This document shows positions 44,414-57,000 of a DNA stretch of 64,000 bases, in pieces. The notes beneath the pieces were generated by a model. It saw nothing but the letters and a program-made list of their open reading frames with translations. It ran no database searches and was not told the origin of the DNA. Made by a program: the position numbers and the translations under genes. The stretch's first letter is position 1. The number at the start of each line of letters is the position of its first letter. Source of the stretch: Paraphaeosphaeria minitans (Eukaryota; Ascomycota; Dothideomycetes; Pleosporales; Didymosphaeriaceae); contig WJXW01000006.1 of the NCBI GenBank assembly GCA_015832175.1, forward strand, positions 2,418,001 through 2,482,000, written 5' to 3'.

Positions 44414-45661
44414 CTACCTTATATCGTTGCTTTCTGGACCATCGGAAGCGATGCATGATTTTGCCGGCAACCGCAAATTGCACATATAGATGGAGATGAT
44501 ATATAATTGCTGTGATGTTTCTTTGTGTATAGCTTCTGATCTTTCGTTTTCGATAAAGCGTCGAAGAGCTTGAGGGTGTTGCGATGTGACTAACGCGAGT
44601 TTGTGGAGCTGCTTCGGTTTTCCAACTGCGGGCAACATTCTTGTGTTAACTAAGCTCGGAACGCTCAGCACGTGTTCATTTTTGGCCAAGCTGGATTCGT
44701 TCACAATCGTTGCATCTGCGTGGGTGAAGTGGTAGTTGGCCAGTTGCGCCAAATCATCGACTGTTGTTGCCACGATGGAGCAGTTCCGCACGAAGTCTGT
44801 CATCACTAAGATTTTCGCACGCCTGTACTTCACGCTCTGGCCTATGAGTTGCTGAGTTGTCGCCCTCCCCTCTCTGCCCTCGATGTAGGCGGGTGCCTTG
44901 CTAGTCATCTCGAGGTGGCCGAGATGTCCAGCCCCTGACACAGCTCGAAGCGATGGCTTGACACTAAGCGCTTCCAGAGTATCGGGCTCGCGCTCATGAA
45001 TGTGTACCAGTGTGGCGTCACTCGTTGAGTATTCCACCAATGTCTCTCGTAAACACTTTCGACGACACTGTTGTAAAGCTAGAGTATCCTCCTAGCCAAG
45101 TTCAGGACGTGCGATTCCACGAGAATGTCGACAGTGACATTCGCGTGAGCCACGATGAGTACTTTGAGACCTACCATGGCTGTGGCCGTCGTCTTGCTAC
45201 TGCCCGGGCTGGCATCCACCAGCAGTACAGCACCCGCGCATTTTTTGAAAGCGTTGACGATAACATTTAGTTGCCGGCGACCACATATGTTAATCATCGA
45301 ATGAATCGCACTCAACTTGGCGTTCTGCATGCCAGTCGTGTCGCTCGCACCTACGCTAGCAATGTTCAAGCAGCAGCGGGGGTTTATTCGCCACAGGGCG
45401 ATCTAGGAAACACTAAATTATCTAAGAAGTAACGCATATGTCGCCTGGCGGAAGGTTATGCGCGTCGAAGAACTTTACTGTGTGGAGTACACGCAAGGTG
45501 GGCCCCATCAAGCCCAGACGAAGCACAGAAAGATCGGTAGGTAAAGCATAAATTCGGGCCCAAGGAAGGGGCAAATGATCAAGAGCCTCTGCTAAGTTAA
45601 ACAAAACTTTAGATTGCCACGAGTCTCGCCATATTTCAGTGATCTCCCTCCTCAGTGCCAA
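44414..45661 (-). pseudogene. Degraded SF1 (Sen1/NFX1-like) helicase remnant
   Basis: Three minus-strand open segments (45661-45422, 45369-45079 and 45040-44414) together resemble the start of a superfamily 1 RNA/DNA helicase. The Walker A equivalent reads LLVDASPGSSKTTATAM where intact members have a GSPGTGKTT-type loop. It is followed by VGLKVLIVAHANVTVDILVE, the motif Ia region. Farther on, AKILVMTDFVRNCSIVATT, ATIVNESS (where DEAG/DEAS is expected) and GKPKQL (where GDPKQL is expected) correspond to motifs II and III. Frame changes, stops between the segments and altered catalytic residues show a dead copy; the C-terminal helicase motifs are not visible. Identification is by motif order only. 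Confidence 0.5.
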
Positions 45662-45700
45662 TAGAGAGCAAGCTCCTGCGCCTGAACATTGCTAACCATT

Positions 45701-48471
45701 CTATTCAACTTTGATCTGCTTCTGTGCCGGCTCGCCAGCCTTCTCTTCGCTTGAAGACGTCACGGCCGGTTGCACGAGAAGCATGTTATCGTTGAATTTC
45801 GTGCGAACATCCTCCACCATGGCCTCCAGGGCCGGAATTCGTCCCAGTATGTCTTCGCGTAGCTGGCGGTCGGTATCAGTCAGCGTGTAGTCCAGAGGTC
45901 CGCGATCGCTGAGGTGTTCGTCAAAGGCCTTGATCTTTCGGATGACCGACACCGAAAATTCAGCGAAGGCGTCGCGCAGGTCGCTCTTTGATCGCATTAT
46001 GGCAGCGTTCTCGATCCTGTCAATGAGCAACCGGCCCTGTTCGTCCGGTTTGCTCATCAGGCGATGCATCTCATTCTTTTGTGCGGCGAGCCGATTGGCA
46101 AATCTGGTGTCGACATGCCTGTCGTATCCGTACACGGATTTGTAGTGGTCTACGTTGACCCTCACATTCATGCACTTCACGTCCGTCTCTGTCGTTGCAT
46201 ACTGGAGAGTGACGTCTAGCGCAAGGAGAAGCATCTTGTCAGCGTGGACTTGCTCGACTCTCATCCTGCAGCCTAGCCATTCTTCAATTGCGTTATCGCG
46301 TAGTTCCGGAGGGAGCGATGATGCTTGTATGCACTCCTCGATGGCTTCGCAGCCTGATGCGATAGCCCGTTCCAGTCGGCCTGAAAGCTCTTTGATTGCG
46401 AGTAGCATTCGTCTGCCCCAGTCCTCCATGTCGCCAATGGTCACATTCCCCTGATCTTCGTTCCAATTGTATGCTCCTGTTGGATTCTCATGATTCTGGT
46501 ACTTCGCGGCTGCGGAGCGACCGATGCCCTTGCGCATTAGACAGGCTCGGTAGGTGTTCCATGGTGAGCCGTATGCCCAGTTGTTCACAACCTCCAAAAG
46601 CTCTTCCTGCCGCTCTTGCTTCATGTCTTCGTCATCAAAGACATCTTCAACGTTGTGTTTGATGAAATCATTGAAAATGCGACTGAGGTTTTTGCGGATA
46701 TCGTCGACTGCCTTAGCAAAGACAGGGCGCAGTAGCCCATAGCCTTCATGTCTCTTTTCGACGTCAGTGATACGCCGGCATTTATCGAGAAGATCATCCA
46801 TCTTTTCGAACGCATGCTCCTTGTAGACTATCAGATTGGGCTCAGCGCAAAGATTGAGCAGGTATTGTCGGACGCCGGGGACTCCTGTGTCTTCAGGGGA
46901 CATCATGGGCTGTTTTGAGCGGCGCTTCTTCATCCAATCCATGTACATAGAAGCGGAAATAGAGAAGACCGTGATTGGATCTTTGTCCATTTCCTTGAAC
47001 TTGTCCTTCATCTCCTGCGTCACTTCCTCGCCACGATGGTGGATGAAATCTAACTTGGCAAGGTTCTCAAGGTGTGCGCAGTAAGCCTCGCGATCAGCAT
47101 ACTCGGCCTCGGCGGCTTCGTCGCCATCTGGTAACATGTCCATCATCTTTTCGTTCCGGTCCACATGGTCATGGATTGTGGGAAACGGCTCGACCGTGCG
47201 CGTTTTGATAATTTTCTCTACCGAGTTGGTGTCCAACAGATATTCCTAAGCTCAATTAGGTTGATATCATATCAGTGACTGGATGTCTCACGTCTTTTTT
47301 GGTGAGAATGAGGATCGTTCTTTTAGCACCATGAGCTTTGATCGACTGTCTGATGTACTTATGTACATTAGTATCCGTAGTGACGCGGTCCGCCCTGGCG
47401 AATATCATCTCATAACCAGCTTTACGCCTGAATGCGTTCGTAGCTGCTGTGCGGATCTGATTCTCATCATTCAAGCCTATGGACGTTAGCAAATGGTTGA
47501 CTTGAGTGCAGGGGGCCTTCACCTGGCAGATCCCGAAGATTGACACCGTGTTTTGCCAAAACAGACCACAGAAGAATATCGAGGCTTTGCACAATCGGCC
47601 ACAAAGATGGCATAGAAGGTACCATTACCATGTACTGTTCTATCTCTTTCATCAGATCTTTAATTGTGCGATCCTTGAACACTATCGTTCGCTCTTCCCC
47701 TGTTGGCCAACGCGCACGCGTTTCGTTGATACGTCTGTGCGCCATGGACATCGTGGCTTTCAGAAGGTTATTTTCTTGGATGTTGTCGGCGTTGAGAAGT
47801 ATCTTGAGCTGGGATGCTGCTTCGCGGTCATGCTTAGAATTGTGCAGCAGATCGAAAAAGTCCTCAGCGTCTTCAGCTGCACTCTGATCTTCAAAATATG
47901 TCTCCTCTTCCACATGGCCGGAAAAGTGGAAATGGTAGTACCTATCGATATGCTCTTGAATGTTTTCCATCAACTCTTCATCGTTCATGAACTTTATCTT
48001 CGCATCAAAGCTGTCCGACAACGCTGCTGCATCTGGCTTATAGCAAAATCTGATTGCGGAAGCTGTGCATGCGCCACCACTAGCTGATGTTGTAGACAGG
48101 TTTGGGCGGTGTTGCAGAGCGTTAATAGCAAGGCTCTTTCCTAAGCCTTGCTCTCCCACCACGGCAACGTCCAAATTCTCTGGAAGGCTGACTTTCTGAA
48201 AACTACGAGCGAGGGTCTGCAAAGCACTGAGTTGCTTGTCTTGTGGCCTTGCTCTAGAGAGAGCATCGAGTACTGCGGCAGAGATCATTTGGAGCCCACC
48301 GTCGATGGCACCACGGTCCAACTGAAAGAACTTGTGATTGGGTAGTGGCTCTTTGGTTGGGTCGTAGACGTCGGGGCGAGCTCGTTTGGATGGCCCGCAG
48401 TCTTCTGATGATTTTTTTTGTTTCTCCCGCCATTCCTCAAATGTTGGAATCGACACAGGTTCAGCCATCAT
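45701..48471 (-). CDS. Dynamin-superfamily large GTPase, SLIP-GC (NUGGC)-like
   Basis: Exons 48471-47523, 47476-47292 and 47245-45701 (two 46-bp introns) encode 892 residues. GTPase motifs are complete: G1 GEQGLGKS (residues 106-113), a Thr/Ser-rich G2 area (STTSASGGACTAS), a dynamin-style G3 DLPG split exactly by the first intron, and G4 TKKD just before the second intron. A long helical C-terminal region follows (about residues 390-860), similar to the DUF7605-type part of fungal SLIP-GC-like proteins as I recall. The C-terminus is Glu/Lys-rich. Vertebrate SLIP-GC is a nuclear GTPase tied to genome stability; the role of fungal copies is unknown. Start at ATG 48471 or the adjacent 48468. 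The gene is intact although it sits beside a helicase pseudogene. Confidence 0.8.
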
Positions 48472-49486
48472 GTTTCTGACTAATCGTTAGACACTGTCTA
48501 TAAAAGCATGTAGGCTGCCTACGAGGGAGCCGTGCATAGAAAGTGAGCAGTAATGCCTGTTCTTTAGCAGATGTTCGTTCTTGCTATTTTTGCGCCACGG
48601 AATTAACTTGTATCCAAACGTGGGAGATGGGTTGAGGAGTAGAGAGGCGATGTTCAATTACGAGTGTTGTGTGTGGACGCAACTAGCATGGAGTGTGGCA
48701 CTTTAATAGGCCGGTCAATCGCCCACACGACAGGTGAAAGATGAAAGGAGAAACCAGGTAAGCATGGTCGTTCTGGAAAGCAGTAGAACTTCACCTACGC
48801 AAATTGAGGTGAGAGCTGCTTGCAGTCCATAGCTGTGAAGAACGCACGTCCATGCCAAAAGGCCAGGCACACGCCCCACCACAAAGCGCCCATGAACAGA
48901 AAGCGCAGAAATGACACTGAGAAAGAAAAAAGGACAGAAAATTATAGATGTGGAGGTGTAGGAGATGTTCGGATTCATATCAAACGGTGACGGGCATGCC
49001 CGGGAACTCTGGAACTGTACGCTCCTGTCAATCTACCTATGCTGTCCCTCCTGGATTTCCATTGTTATCGTGCCATGGATTCCATAGTTCCTATAGTCGT
49101 GCGTTGGATGCCACATTCATCGACCTTGTGAAGCTGGCCGGGACGCGGCTCGTGAGTTAAGCTGGAGCACAGCTACCGTAGGTACTACCTATGGTGGGGC
49201 TGACGCATCCAAACCGCTACCGTACCGTAACCGCCTTTATGCAGAAGGTGCAGCTGCCCACAAGCCGAATTTGCGCCTTCGGATCCATGTGTATGTCTGT
49301 CGAAGCGACCCATTCTGGAATACGCATGTGAATGAGTTGGCAAGCTCGCGATGCTCGTCGTGTGGGTTTCTTTCCACGGCGTGGCAACGTGTTTCTTATT
49401 GCAATCCTATTCGTAGGAGACAGGCGCAGCACGTCGAGAACGTGAGACGTTCGATTATTGTAGTGATGCGGATACCTACGGTCATT
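48472..49486. other. Intergenic region upstream of the GTPase gene
   Basis: 1.0 kb with the GTPase promoter and the 3' end of the membrane-protein gene. A TACCGTAGG...CCGTACCGTAACCG string at 49172-49234 resembles the core of the MITEs at 21 and 26 kb, but without terminal repeats. Confidence 0.4.
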
Positions 49487-50655
49487 TCAACCTGGGGTCG
49501 CGATCCTTCGTAACGCTTCAGCGTACAGCAGATCCGTCGCAGAGCCTCTGTCCCGGCCTTCGAGTCTCGGATCTGGCAATGTCGTACACGGCTGTATCTC
49601 GGTGAAAAAATAGCTCTCGTCGGCAGAGAAGTTGGTGTTGCGCCTCTGTGCTTGAATCCAAGTGCTGTCTGTCGGAGAATACGCCGCCTTCAAGCCTGAT
49701 TTCTCAAAGTCTTGCACCCACTTGGGGTATGTGTGCATCGACGAGCTGAATGCCGGAGTGAAGCGAGTTATATCCCAGACAGTTTTGGTAGGATCCAAGA
49801 AGTCGTTCGTATTGCCGAGAGTCAGGGCGTTTGCTCTCGCATGAACAGTCGAAACGTCCACCAGCTTGTTCAAGATAGCTAGTTCGAACTTCAGCTTGAT
49901 GCAATAGATGAGACCCTTGATGGTTTGCTGGGCGACGTGCTGACTCGAGAACTCCATTGCCAGCAGGGCGATGTCGAGAACGATGATGATGACGTTGATG
50001 GAGAAAAGCTGCCACATGATGTGATGGCTGCGCTTGCGATCGGATGTTTGTATGATATCAATCGCTTTCCAGATGTAAAGGCCCGACAGTATCACTTCTT
50101 GGAGGAAAAAAACGCACATCTGAATGCGCTCAATAGCATCGTAAGCCTTCCCGAAACCTGCTGTCTTGCGACCGAATCGAGATCCGTAGACCACAACTGT
50201 GAAATTGTCAGTTCAAGGTCTCATGGGATACGTTGTTCGGACGAACTAGCTGTGAGACCATGAAAAGTAGATCCGTTGAAGATTATCATCCATTTGATCA
50301 TCTTCAAGAGGCGCTTGTGGTTGTTGCCAAAAACGAGCCAGAGCCTACTGTAAAGCACGACGGACTGGCCAGTCACCATCAAGATCCACCCGACCGTATC
50401 GATGGCGGTGCCGAGAGACAGATAACTAAGCCGGAAGTATTCGATCATGAAGCCGAGGACATAGGGGATGACTCCAAAACTGGCCAGGGTGAGTGACCAG
50501 AAGTAAAGCCCGCGGTAGGCATGGAAAGTCGTAAAGATGAGCAGCTCGAGTTCCAGGGCATTGTACAGAGCCAAGGCGGAGCAGATAACCACAGCGAGGG
50601 CCTCAGCGTTCCAATGGTCGAAGTGATTCCTGCTCATGCCAGTCTCGTTCCCCAT
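49487..50655 (-). CDS. Fungal integral membrane protein, DUF7703-type
   Basis: Exons 50655-50259 and 50196-49487 (62-bp phase-1 intron) encode 368 residues. About seven membrane helices are visible, the first at AVVICSALALYNALELELLIFTT cut into LALYNALELELLIF. Others are SFGVIPYVLGFMIEY, TVGWILMVTGQSVVLYSRLW, RIQMCVFFLQEVILSGLYIW and INVIIIVLDIALLAMEF. The hydrophilic tail of about 140 residues is Ser/Thr-rich. The pattern SVVLYSRLWLV and QEVILSGLYIWKA is typical of a fungus-specific seven-helix family (DUF7703 from memory) of unknown function. It resembles PTH11/rhodopsin-like fungal receptors only loosely; no CFEM domain is present. Confidence 0.75.
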
Positions 50656-53600
50656 GGCTGTGGTGGCCGATGCTCACAGTTGCATCATGGAAAACCCTAA
50701 TCGCCACCTGAAGCTGGATGCGATACAGGGCCAAAGCGTGTCGAAACCAGGGTCGCTGTCGGTAGATGAAGAAGATAAAGAATTGAGTTGAGATTCAAGA
50801 TGGTCAGGGCAGATGAAGCCCAACCTCGAGTTCGAGTAACTGGAAGGGGTAGGGTGCTCAAGAAGAAGCCGCTGTCACCCCATGTCGAGGTGACCCGGGC
50901 CCACGGAGCGCAGATGGAGGATTGCGGGAGCTGGGGACGTCGGTGCTCCTGGTCGTCGATTGAGGACTAGGGTGCATCCTTCGAGCGCGAGCATGTTGAA
51001 ATAGCGCGCGGCGTCAGCTGTGGCCACCCGGGAATGGACGACACGAGCGGGGAGGCATGACACGCGGCCTATCTGGCCTTGTAGGACAGCAGCTGCCAAT
51101 GGGCCTGTGTCAACGCCTCATCGCACCGGCATCGCGATTTGCTGGCGGTGGACGTGTGTCGCCGACGATGCCATCACGGTATGTCGCCGGGCGCATGAGG
51201 GACAGTCCTGCGGCACGACTGGGTTTTGCCCGGCGGCAGTGCCTCGTCAAGAGTGGAGTATACTGTTTTACCCCATAAGAAAAAACTAGAGCCCTAAGCC
51301 ACCTGTTAGCTGGCGGTTAGAATTGACGGAAGAGACGGCAGTGGTGAAGATGCAGGACCATGGCCGCCGTTTTGGCGGGGGGGCTCGCGTTTAGCGTCAG
51401 GTCTCGTCGCCATCCATGTTGTTGACTGTCCTCCACCAAGCAACACGATCCTGGAGTCGGACTGTCGCGCACATGTGAATGCCACAGCAGGAAATATGCA
51501 TTACGGACTTGCTATCGAACACCGGTTTACACCAGTTCCGCAGGCCTGCCAGCAGCGCCCCCACCACCGCTTCACCACGCCACCTTCAAGTCACGCCAGC
51601 TGGAGGATTCGACTCTCGTCTCATCTGTGAGCGCGATTCTGCCCGTGCTCGAACAAAATTCGTGTCAACATCGTGGCGTCGATCTTCCGCTCAATCGTGC
51701 CTGTTGGGGGCATCACTATTTCACAATATCGTTCCGTGTCCGGAGGTGGTGCTTGTGACCTCGCGATAGTGCAACCGGCCGTTAGGTATGCCCGCTCTAC
51801 ATTGTGCACCCCGCGCGCGACCGGTCACTTTTTTATGACAGCTTCATCTTGATTTCTAGCGACCCCAGTGGACATGCGGCTTGTGCCTTTGACCATCTCA
51901 TGCAATCGCTAGTCTTGTGTGTATTCACCAGCGCCATCAGCCGTCGCACATTCTGCTAAGGCCAGCAGTGTAATACGAACCATTATGCCTCAATACGATA
52001 ATCTGGACGCCGCACTGCTCTTTGTGCGAGGTTGTCATCCAACTGTGTCTCGCCACGCCAGGCATGGGGCCTAGCCTTCTTTTCTTCCCCCTCTCTGAGC
52101 AGCTGACAGCAACGAGTTTCCCACTCAACGTCCCGTCGAAGTCTTGATTCATCCGTGTCTCGCAAGGGAATATGCTGAAGCGAAAATCAGACCACCCTGG
52201 ATCGTGGCTATAATGAAGGCGCACATGCATCAAGGCATTTCTCCCAGCACTGGCCTCACTGACCTTCAAAAATGCCTGGAGAACATGCCTGGGAGACATG
52301 AATATCCGTGCAAATGCGGTCCAGAGCATGAAGCAGCGGCACCATGGCTTGCGCTGGCTTTGGGCGTCCAACCAGCATTCTCGACATCGCCTAAATCGAC
52401 TACCCTGGCTGTGGCCAACAAAATGTGAGCCCAAGTCCGATGTCCAAGACGACGCGCTCCCTGCAAAAGCAACGTGAGAATAGGGTTTCTCGCATACAGT
52501 CCAGCAACGAAGTTCCTGAACGATACCTTGAAGTGGCCCTTGATCGTGAGATTTGGTTGTCCAAACCGTCACACAATACCCACAATGCGCGTGGTCTGTT
52601 TTATGCCTTTTGCTCATCATCGACCGTGAAAGCCGTCGACATACCGAGCACTTATTTTCTTCTTGAGCTTTGGCGGCAGTATATGGTTTCGTGTCGTCGC
52701 ACTTGAAGACAGTCAGCGTTCGTTGATAGACTGGCGTAATGTTCATCTGCCATAGACGTATTGACGCACCTTTATCTGCCTTCGCTTGCAGCTGCTGCCT
52801 CCGAGACGCGACCCCTGATGAGACCTACGAGCGCCTACGCCAGTGTATTAAGTCTCCGCCATGCTGCATAGTTTTTTCACGGTTGCATATTGTTAAATGA
52901 TTAATAGTTTCCCGCAGCCGTAATTCGCAGCTCTCGTTGCGGCTGTTGTTGTGTACTGGACGATAACAACGGTGAAGTTACGCTGGGGGAGAAGTGGCTG
53001 TCTGTTTTCGGAATTTTGAGTGGTTCTGAATGAAGTAGTGAGCCACATGAGCTCAGGGTTCAGGCCGTGGGTGGCCCGTACGGCTCTTGCTCTGTGACCT
53101 TATAATGTGACACGGGGACCATGCGGGAAGATTATTCGGGGATGCAGCAATCCGCATCTGACGAGATAGAGTATGCGGCTATGCAAGCGCCTGCTTACGA
53201 AATCAGAACTAGATTGGAAGGTGAGAGGCTATTTGAGAAATATGCTTATATGAATCGATTGGCTGCGAGGTTGGGACGATGACTAGAGGTGATAGGGCGC
53301 ATATTTGACAACTGCTCAGAAGGTAGGAGAGTTTGGAAAACAACATTACTAAGAATAACAGGCTAGGTTCGTTCACGTAAGGTAAATAGGCAGGACAGGA
53401 ATAGAAAATCTCTTTAAGGGATGTCCGCACATACAGAAACTGGCTAAGAACATTTCGAGTTCAAAATCCGAGTTCTGAAAATGTCAAATTTATCTTGACT
53501 AGCGTACATGAGTGCTTACTTAAGCTTTGTTGGTGAAGAAGCCACCTAGAGTCCGCAATCAGCATACTACACTCCCGAGCTTAATTAGTATGGGCGCACG

Positions 53601-54033
53601 CAAACATGAAAAAGAAAATTGGCTTAATGAAGTAAGCATTTATTGAAAGGTTAGACTACAGATAGTAGAACTTTGCAACCCATGCATTTTGGAGCTCTGG
53701 ACTGGAGGGCTCCTCAAAGGAAAAGACCGAGCAAATAAATTTAGAGAAATGAGCACTGAAAATAGTGTGCTAACGTACGAATAGAAAACGACCTCAACAG
53801 TCAAGGAGAACAAGGCGACTTAAAGGTAAAATGTGAAGTAAATAAATTAAAGGAAAGAGTATTGCTCATTGCAGTGGTAGGTAAAAGCGTGCATCGAATA
53901 TGCTGCTCTCTTAGAGGCCAGAGCGAATCTGAAAAGGGTATGTTGACAACGTGTAAATGGCGTAGGTTCGTGTTTCGGCATGCCAAAATCTCCTTAGGTC
54001 TGATCTTGCGCTGAGCCAGTATTCGCAATGATC
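50656..54033. other. 3.4-kb gene-poor, partly AT-rich region
   Basis: Between the membrane-protein gene and the Argonaute gene. The portion from about 52,850 to 54,030 is clearly richer in A/T than its surroundings and has no long frames, consistent with decayed repeat DNA. Only one doubtful frame (51937-52746) is recorded separately. Confidence 0.5.
51937..52746 (-). CDS. Doubtful open reading frame, 269 codons
   Basis: Uninterrupted minus-strand frame beginning MNITPVYQRTLTVFKCDD. It is rich in Cys, His, Arg and Ser with no repeat, membrane segment or family motif that I recognise. Its amino-acid composition and a competing plus-strand frame over 52144-52428 argue against a real protein. 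Listed because it is the only long frame in a 3.4-kb gap. Confidence 0.15.
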   Translation of the reverse strand: MNITPVYQRTLTVFKCDDTKPYTAAKAQEENKCSVCRRLSRSMMSKRHKTDHAHCGYCVTVWTTKSHDQGPLQGIVQELRCWTVCEKPYSHVAFAGSASSWTSDLGSHFVGHSQGSRFRRCRECWLDAQSQRKPWCRCFMLWTAFARIFMSPRHVLQAFLKVSEASAGRNALMHVRLHYSHDPGWSDFRFSIFPCETRMNQDFDGTLSGKLVAVSCSERGKKRRLGPMPGVARHSWMTTSHKEQCGVQIIVLRHNGSYYTAGLSRMCDG

Positions 54034-57000
54034 TCAAAGGTAGAACATCGTATGGTTCAGATTTTCGTGCCATGGAGAGTATTCAATGGAGTTGATGCGA
54101 TCGATCTGTTCTTGCTCGTTCAGTTCAACCTCTTCCTCCGCTGTGGGTTCTTTATCATCTCCGATGTCTTTTGCATCTTCAGATACTTCGCTTTTGAGAT
54201 CGGCTTGGGAGTTGTCCTGCTCTATGCTTTGCTCGAAACCATCGTCTCCTTCATCGATTTGCTCGTCATCGAAAGAATCTTCGGTCCCTAGAATTTCAGG
54301 CTCGTATTCCTCTTCATATCCCGAGGTCCGGAAAAGCTGCGTCTGTATGAGTGCTCTCATTTCCTGGTCCACTTTATACCCATCGTGACGGTCCTTGTGA
54401 TACGACGGTCTTATTATGTCCGGGACGATACTTGCGGAGTCGGTCGCGTAGTAATGGAAGTAATCGAAGACACGCCTAGCTAGTTTCTGTGCAAAATGAA
54501 TGGGCAGTGCCACCGAGACTTCCGCACCGAGCTGGTTGCTCTGGTTGAGACGCTTGACCTGTAGTTTCTTAGTTTAACAAATTGAATCTTTTCGATCAAT
54601 CGAGGAACTTGAGCTCGAGTATACATACCATATCTTGCAACACCTGTGCTTTAATCTGTAACTCGTTGTCTTTGATCGAATACCAATACTTTGGTCCAAC
54701 AGCGAATCCAGATTGCCCCTCCGGCTCTTCGCTTCGCACAGTTCGACTGTTGTGCGAGACAACTATGTACGTTAACTTAATAGTTTGACGGTCGAAACCA
54801 AGCTCTACGAGTGCTCCTATGATATCGGCTTTCTCCTTTTCTATGACATCATTTTGCGAATCCGGATCCAAACCGTGTCGAAAGAAGATCACTGAAGAGC
54901 ACGACTTATCGTACATTTGCTCCTTGATTAACACATTCAGCCCCAAGATACGAGATTGCATAATGTGCTTGATGCCCGGCCTATCTCGTCCATACCCTTT
55001 CCGCTGTGAGGTCCGTCGCATGGTCGGCTGCAAACGAGCTGCACCAAAGTAGTGCAAGGCACTGTCCTTAGTACCGACAACCGCTGCAACAGACGGACAG
55101 CTCACACCAGCAGACGATCCAGGGTGCGATACATGGGCTCCTAAGATCATAGCACTGCTGACGGCTCCTGCATGCTTGGCTATCGTCCCCGCGTCGATGA
55201 CACTGCTCCGCATGCCAGCCGCAATCGCATGCAGCGGTCCCGTTTCGAATTCCAACTTGTGATTAGTCCCACCAAGCATGAAATTAATCTTGTGAAGCAA
55301 TCCCCTCGGAAAGTACGGTTTCCCGGCGCGAGAATTCTCCCGGAAAGACTTATCCAGGGTTCGCTTCGACACGCACAGAGCTATGCAGCCAACGACTTGT
55401 TCTGCGTATTTGTGGATCTCGGCTCTGATCTCATCGACGGCAGCTTTTGTACGGCCGGAGTCATCCACGATGGCGATGATGACATCGTGCTCTTCATTTC
55501 CCAAATGAGCGTCCAGTAACAAAGGCTTTTCGATCTCGAGGAGGGTCATATACGGTTTGGCAAACTTCATGAGCGAGCCTTCGGAGTTCGTCGCTTGGTG
55601 CAGAGCGTCGGACATAGACTCGAGGAACTCCTCACTTTCTTCGGTGCCAGCGCTGGTTGAGGGGATGTATATGAAGTGCGCTTTGAGCGACGAATCATCT
55701 CCTCTTGTGGGGCACTTGAGATCTACTTCCGGCTCTCTAGGGGTATGTCGAGTGGTCGTTTTCATTGGTTTCACGTAGCTGCCATGGCTCTGCTTAAATA
55801 ACGGGAGTAGCTGCTGCGCGTCGTCCTTGAGAAGCAGGCTTTCCTGACGATCAATCTTGTCAAATCTCGTCTCCCGATGGATCATCTCCATATTTGGTGT
55901 TTTGATGTTCACAAAGTCCGTCAAATGGCCCGTATTTCGCAGCATCTGGCCTTTACGGAGTTGCAAGAACTCGAGCGGAATCCATGTATCTTGACCCACC
56001 TTGGCAAGCGGCAGGTGAGCGTACTTCAGGTTGGCCTTTTTGACCTTTTGAAAATAAGCAATGATTGAAATTGGCTTTGCTTTTGCTTCCCCAAATACAG
56101 AGGCTGGACCACCCGTTTTTACCCGTTGTGAAATAAACTTGGAGACCTCGGCAGAGCTCTGTATGTCTTGAATCTTGAAGTTGCGAGGTTCTTGGGAAGG
56201 ACGTGTATCAGGTCTGTTATCCTTCTCCCCTGGACTTTCCGACTGGCGTGGTGTATTCCCAATTTGAGAGGAAGGCGATGGAGAGCCCAATTTTGCTAGA
56301 GAACGCTGGTGCTTTGGTGTTGCTGGGCCTGCTTGCGAACTACTGGGCCTCAAATGGCTTCCAGACGGAACCGATGTGAGTTTGGAGTCGTGCCGCTTCA
56401 GATGGCGTCCATGGGTCCCTGGGATCTTTTCTGCTGCTTTGTTCATTGTACCGATCGTTAACCCACTCCCAGTCTTCTCAGATTTCTCGGGATCAAGATA
56501 GGTGACTTCCTGGCCCGTCAGGGATCCTCTAATGAGCGATAGATGCTCAGCAGATACGGGGCCCAGGATACTGTTCCCTAGGTACTCAAACAGGAGATCG
56601 GGAACCATCACGTTTTGATCAAGACAAAGAACTAGGTCTAGGTTCAAGTGGAGTTCTTTCGCATCCAACTTGAGCACTGGCTCAGCACGTGTCATGAAGG
56701 AACAGTACTGCGCAAGACCTTTTTTCTTGGAAATGGTAGCAAATTCGCTGAAGTTGGGCAGTAGCCATTCTTTGTTTGCTGGGTTGGTATCTTTTCTCCT
56801 GTTGGCAACATCTTTGCTCGCCTCAGTGCAGATGAATGTGTCGAGACAGCGGCTGTACAGCTTCTGGTCTTGAACATCGGATGAACCCGGCCGCACAAGA
56901 GTTCCAGATACGAAGCGGCAGCGTATGGTGCTTGACTCGAGTGTCCCGTCGGAAGTTCGCCGAATCTCTTTTTCAGGCACTTCTTCATACTCGCGAGACT

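Noticed and set aside
54559..54628. Argonaute gene ending at the stop inside 54596-54629
   Set aside because: A GTATGT donor and CTACAG acceptor join the frame to SVALPIHFAQKLARR and the MFYL terminus, which complete the PIWI domain.
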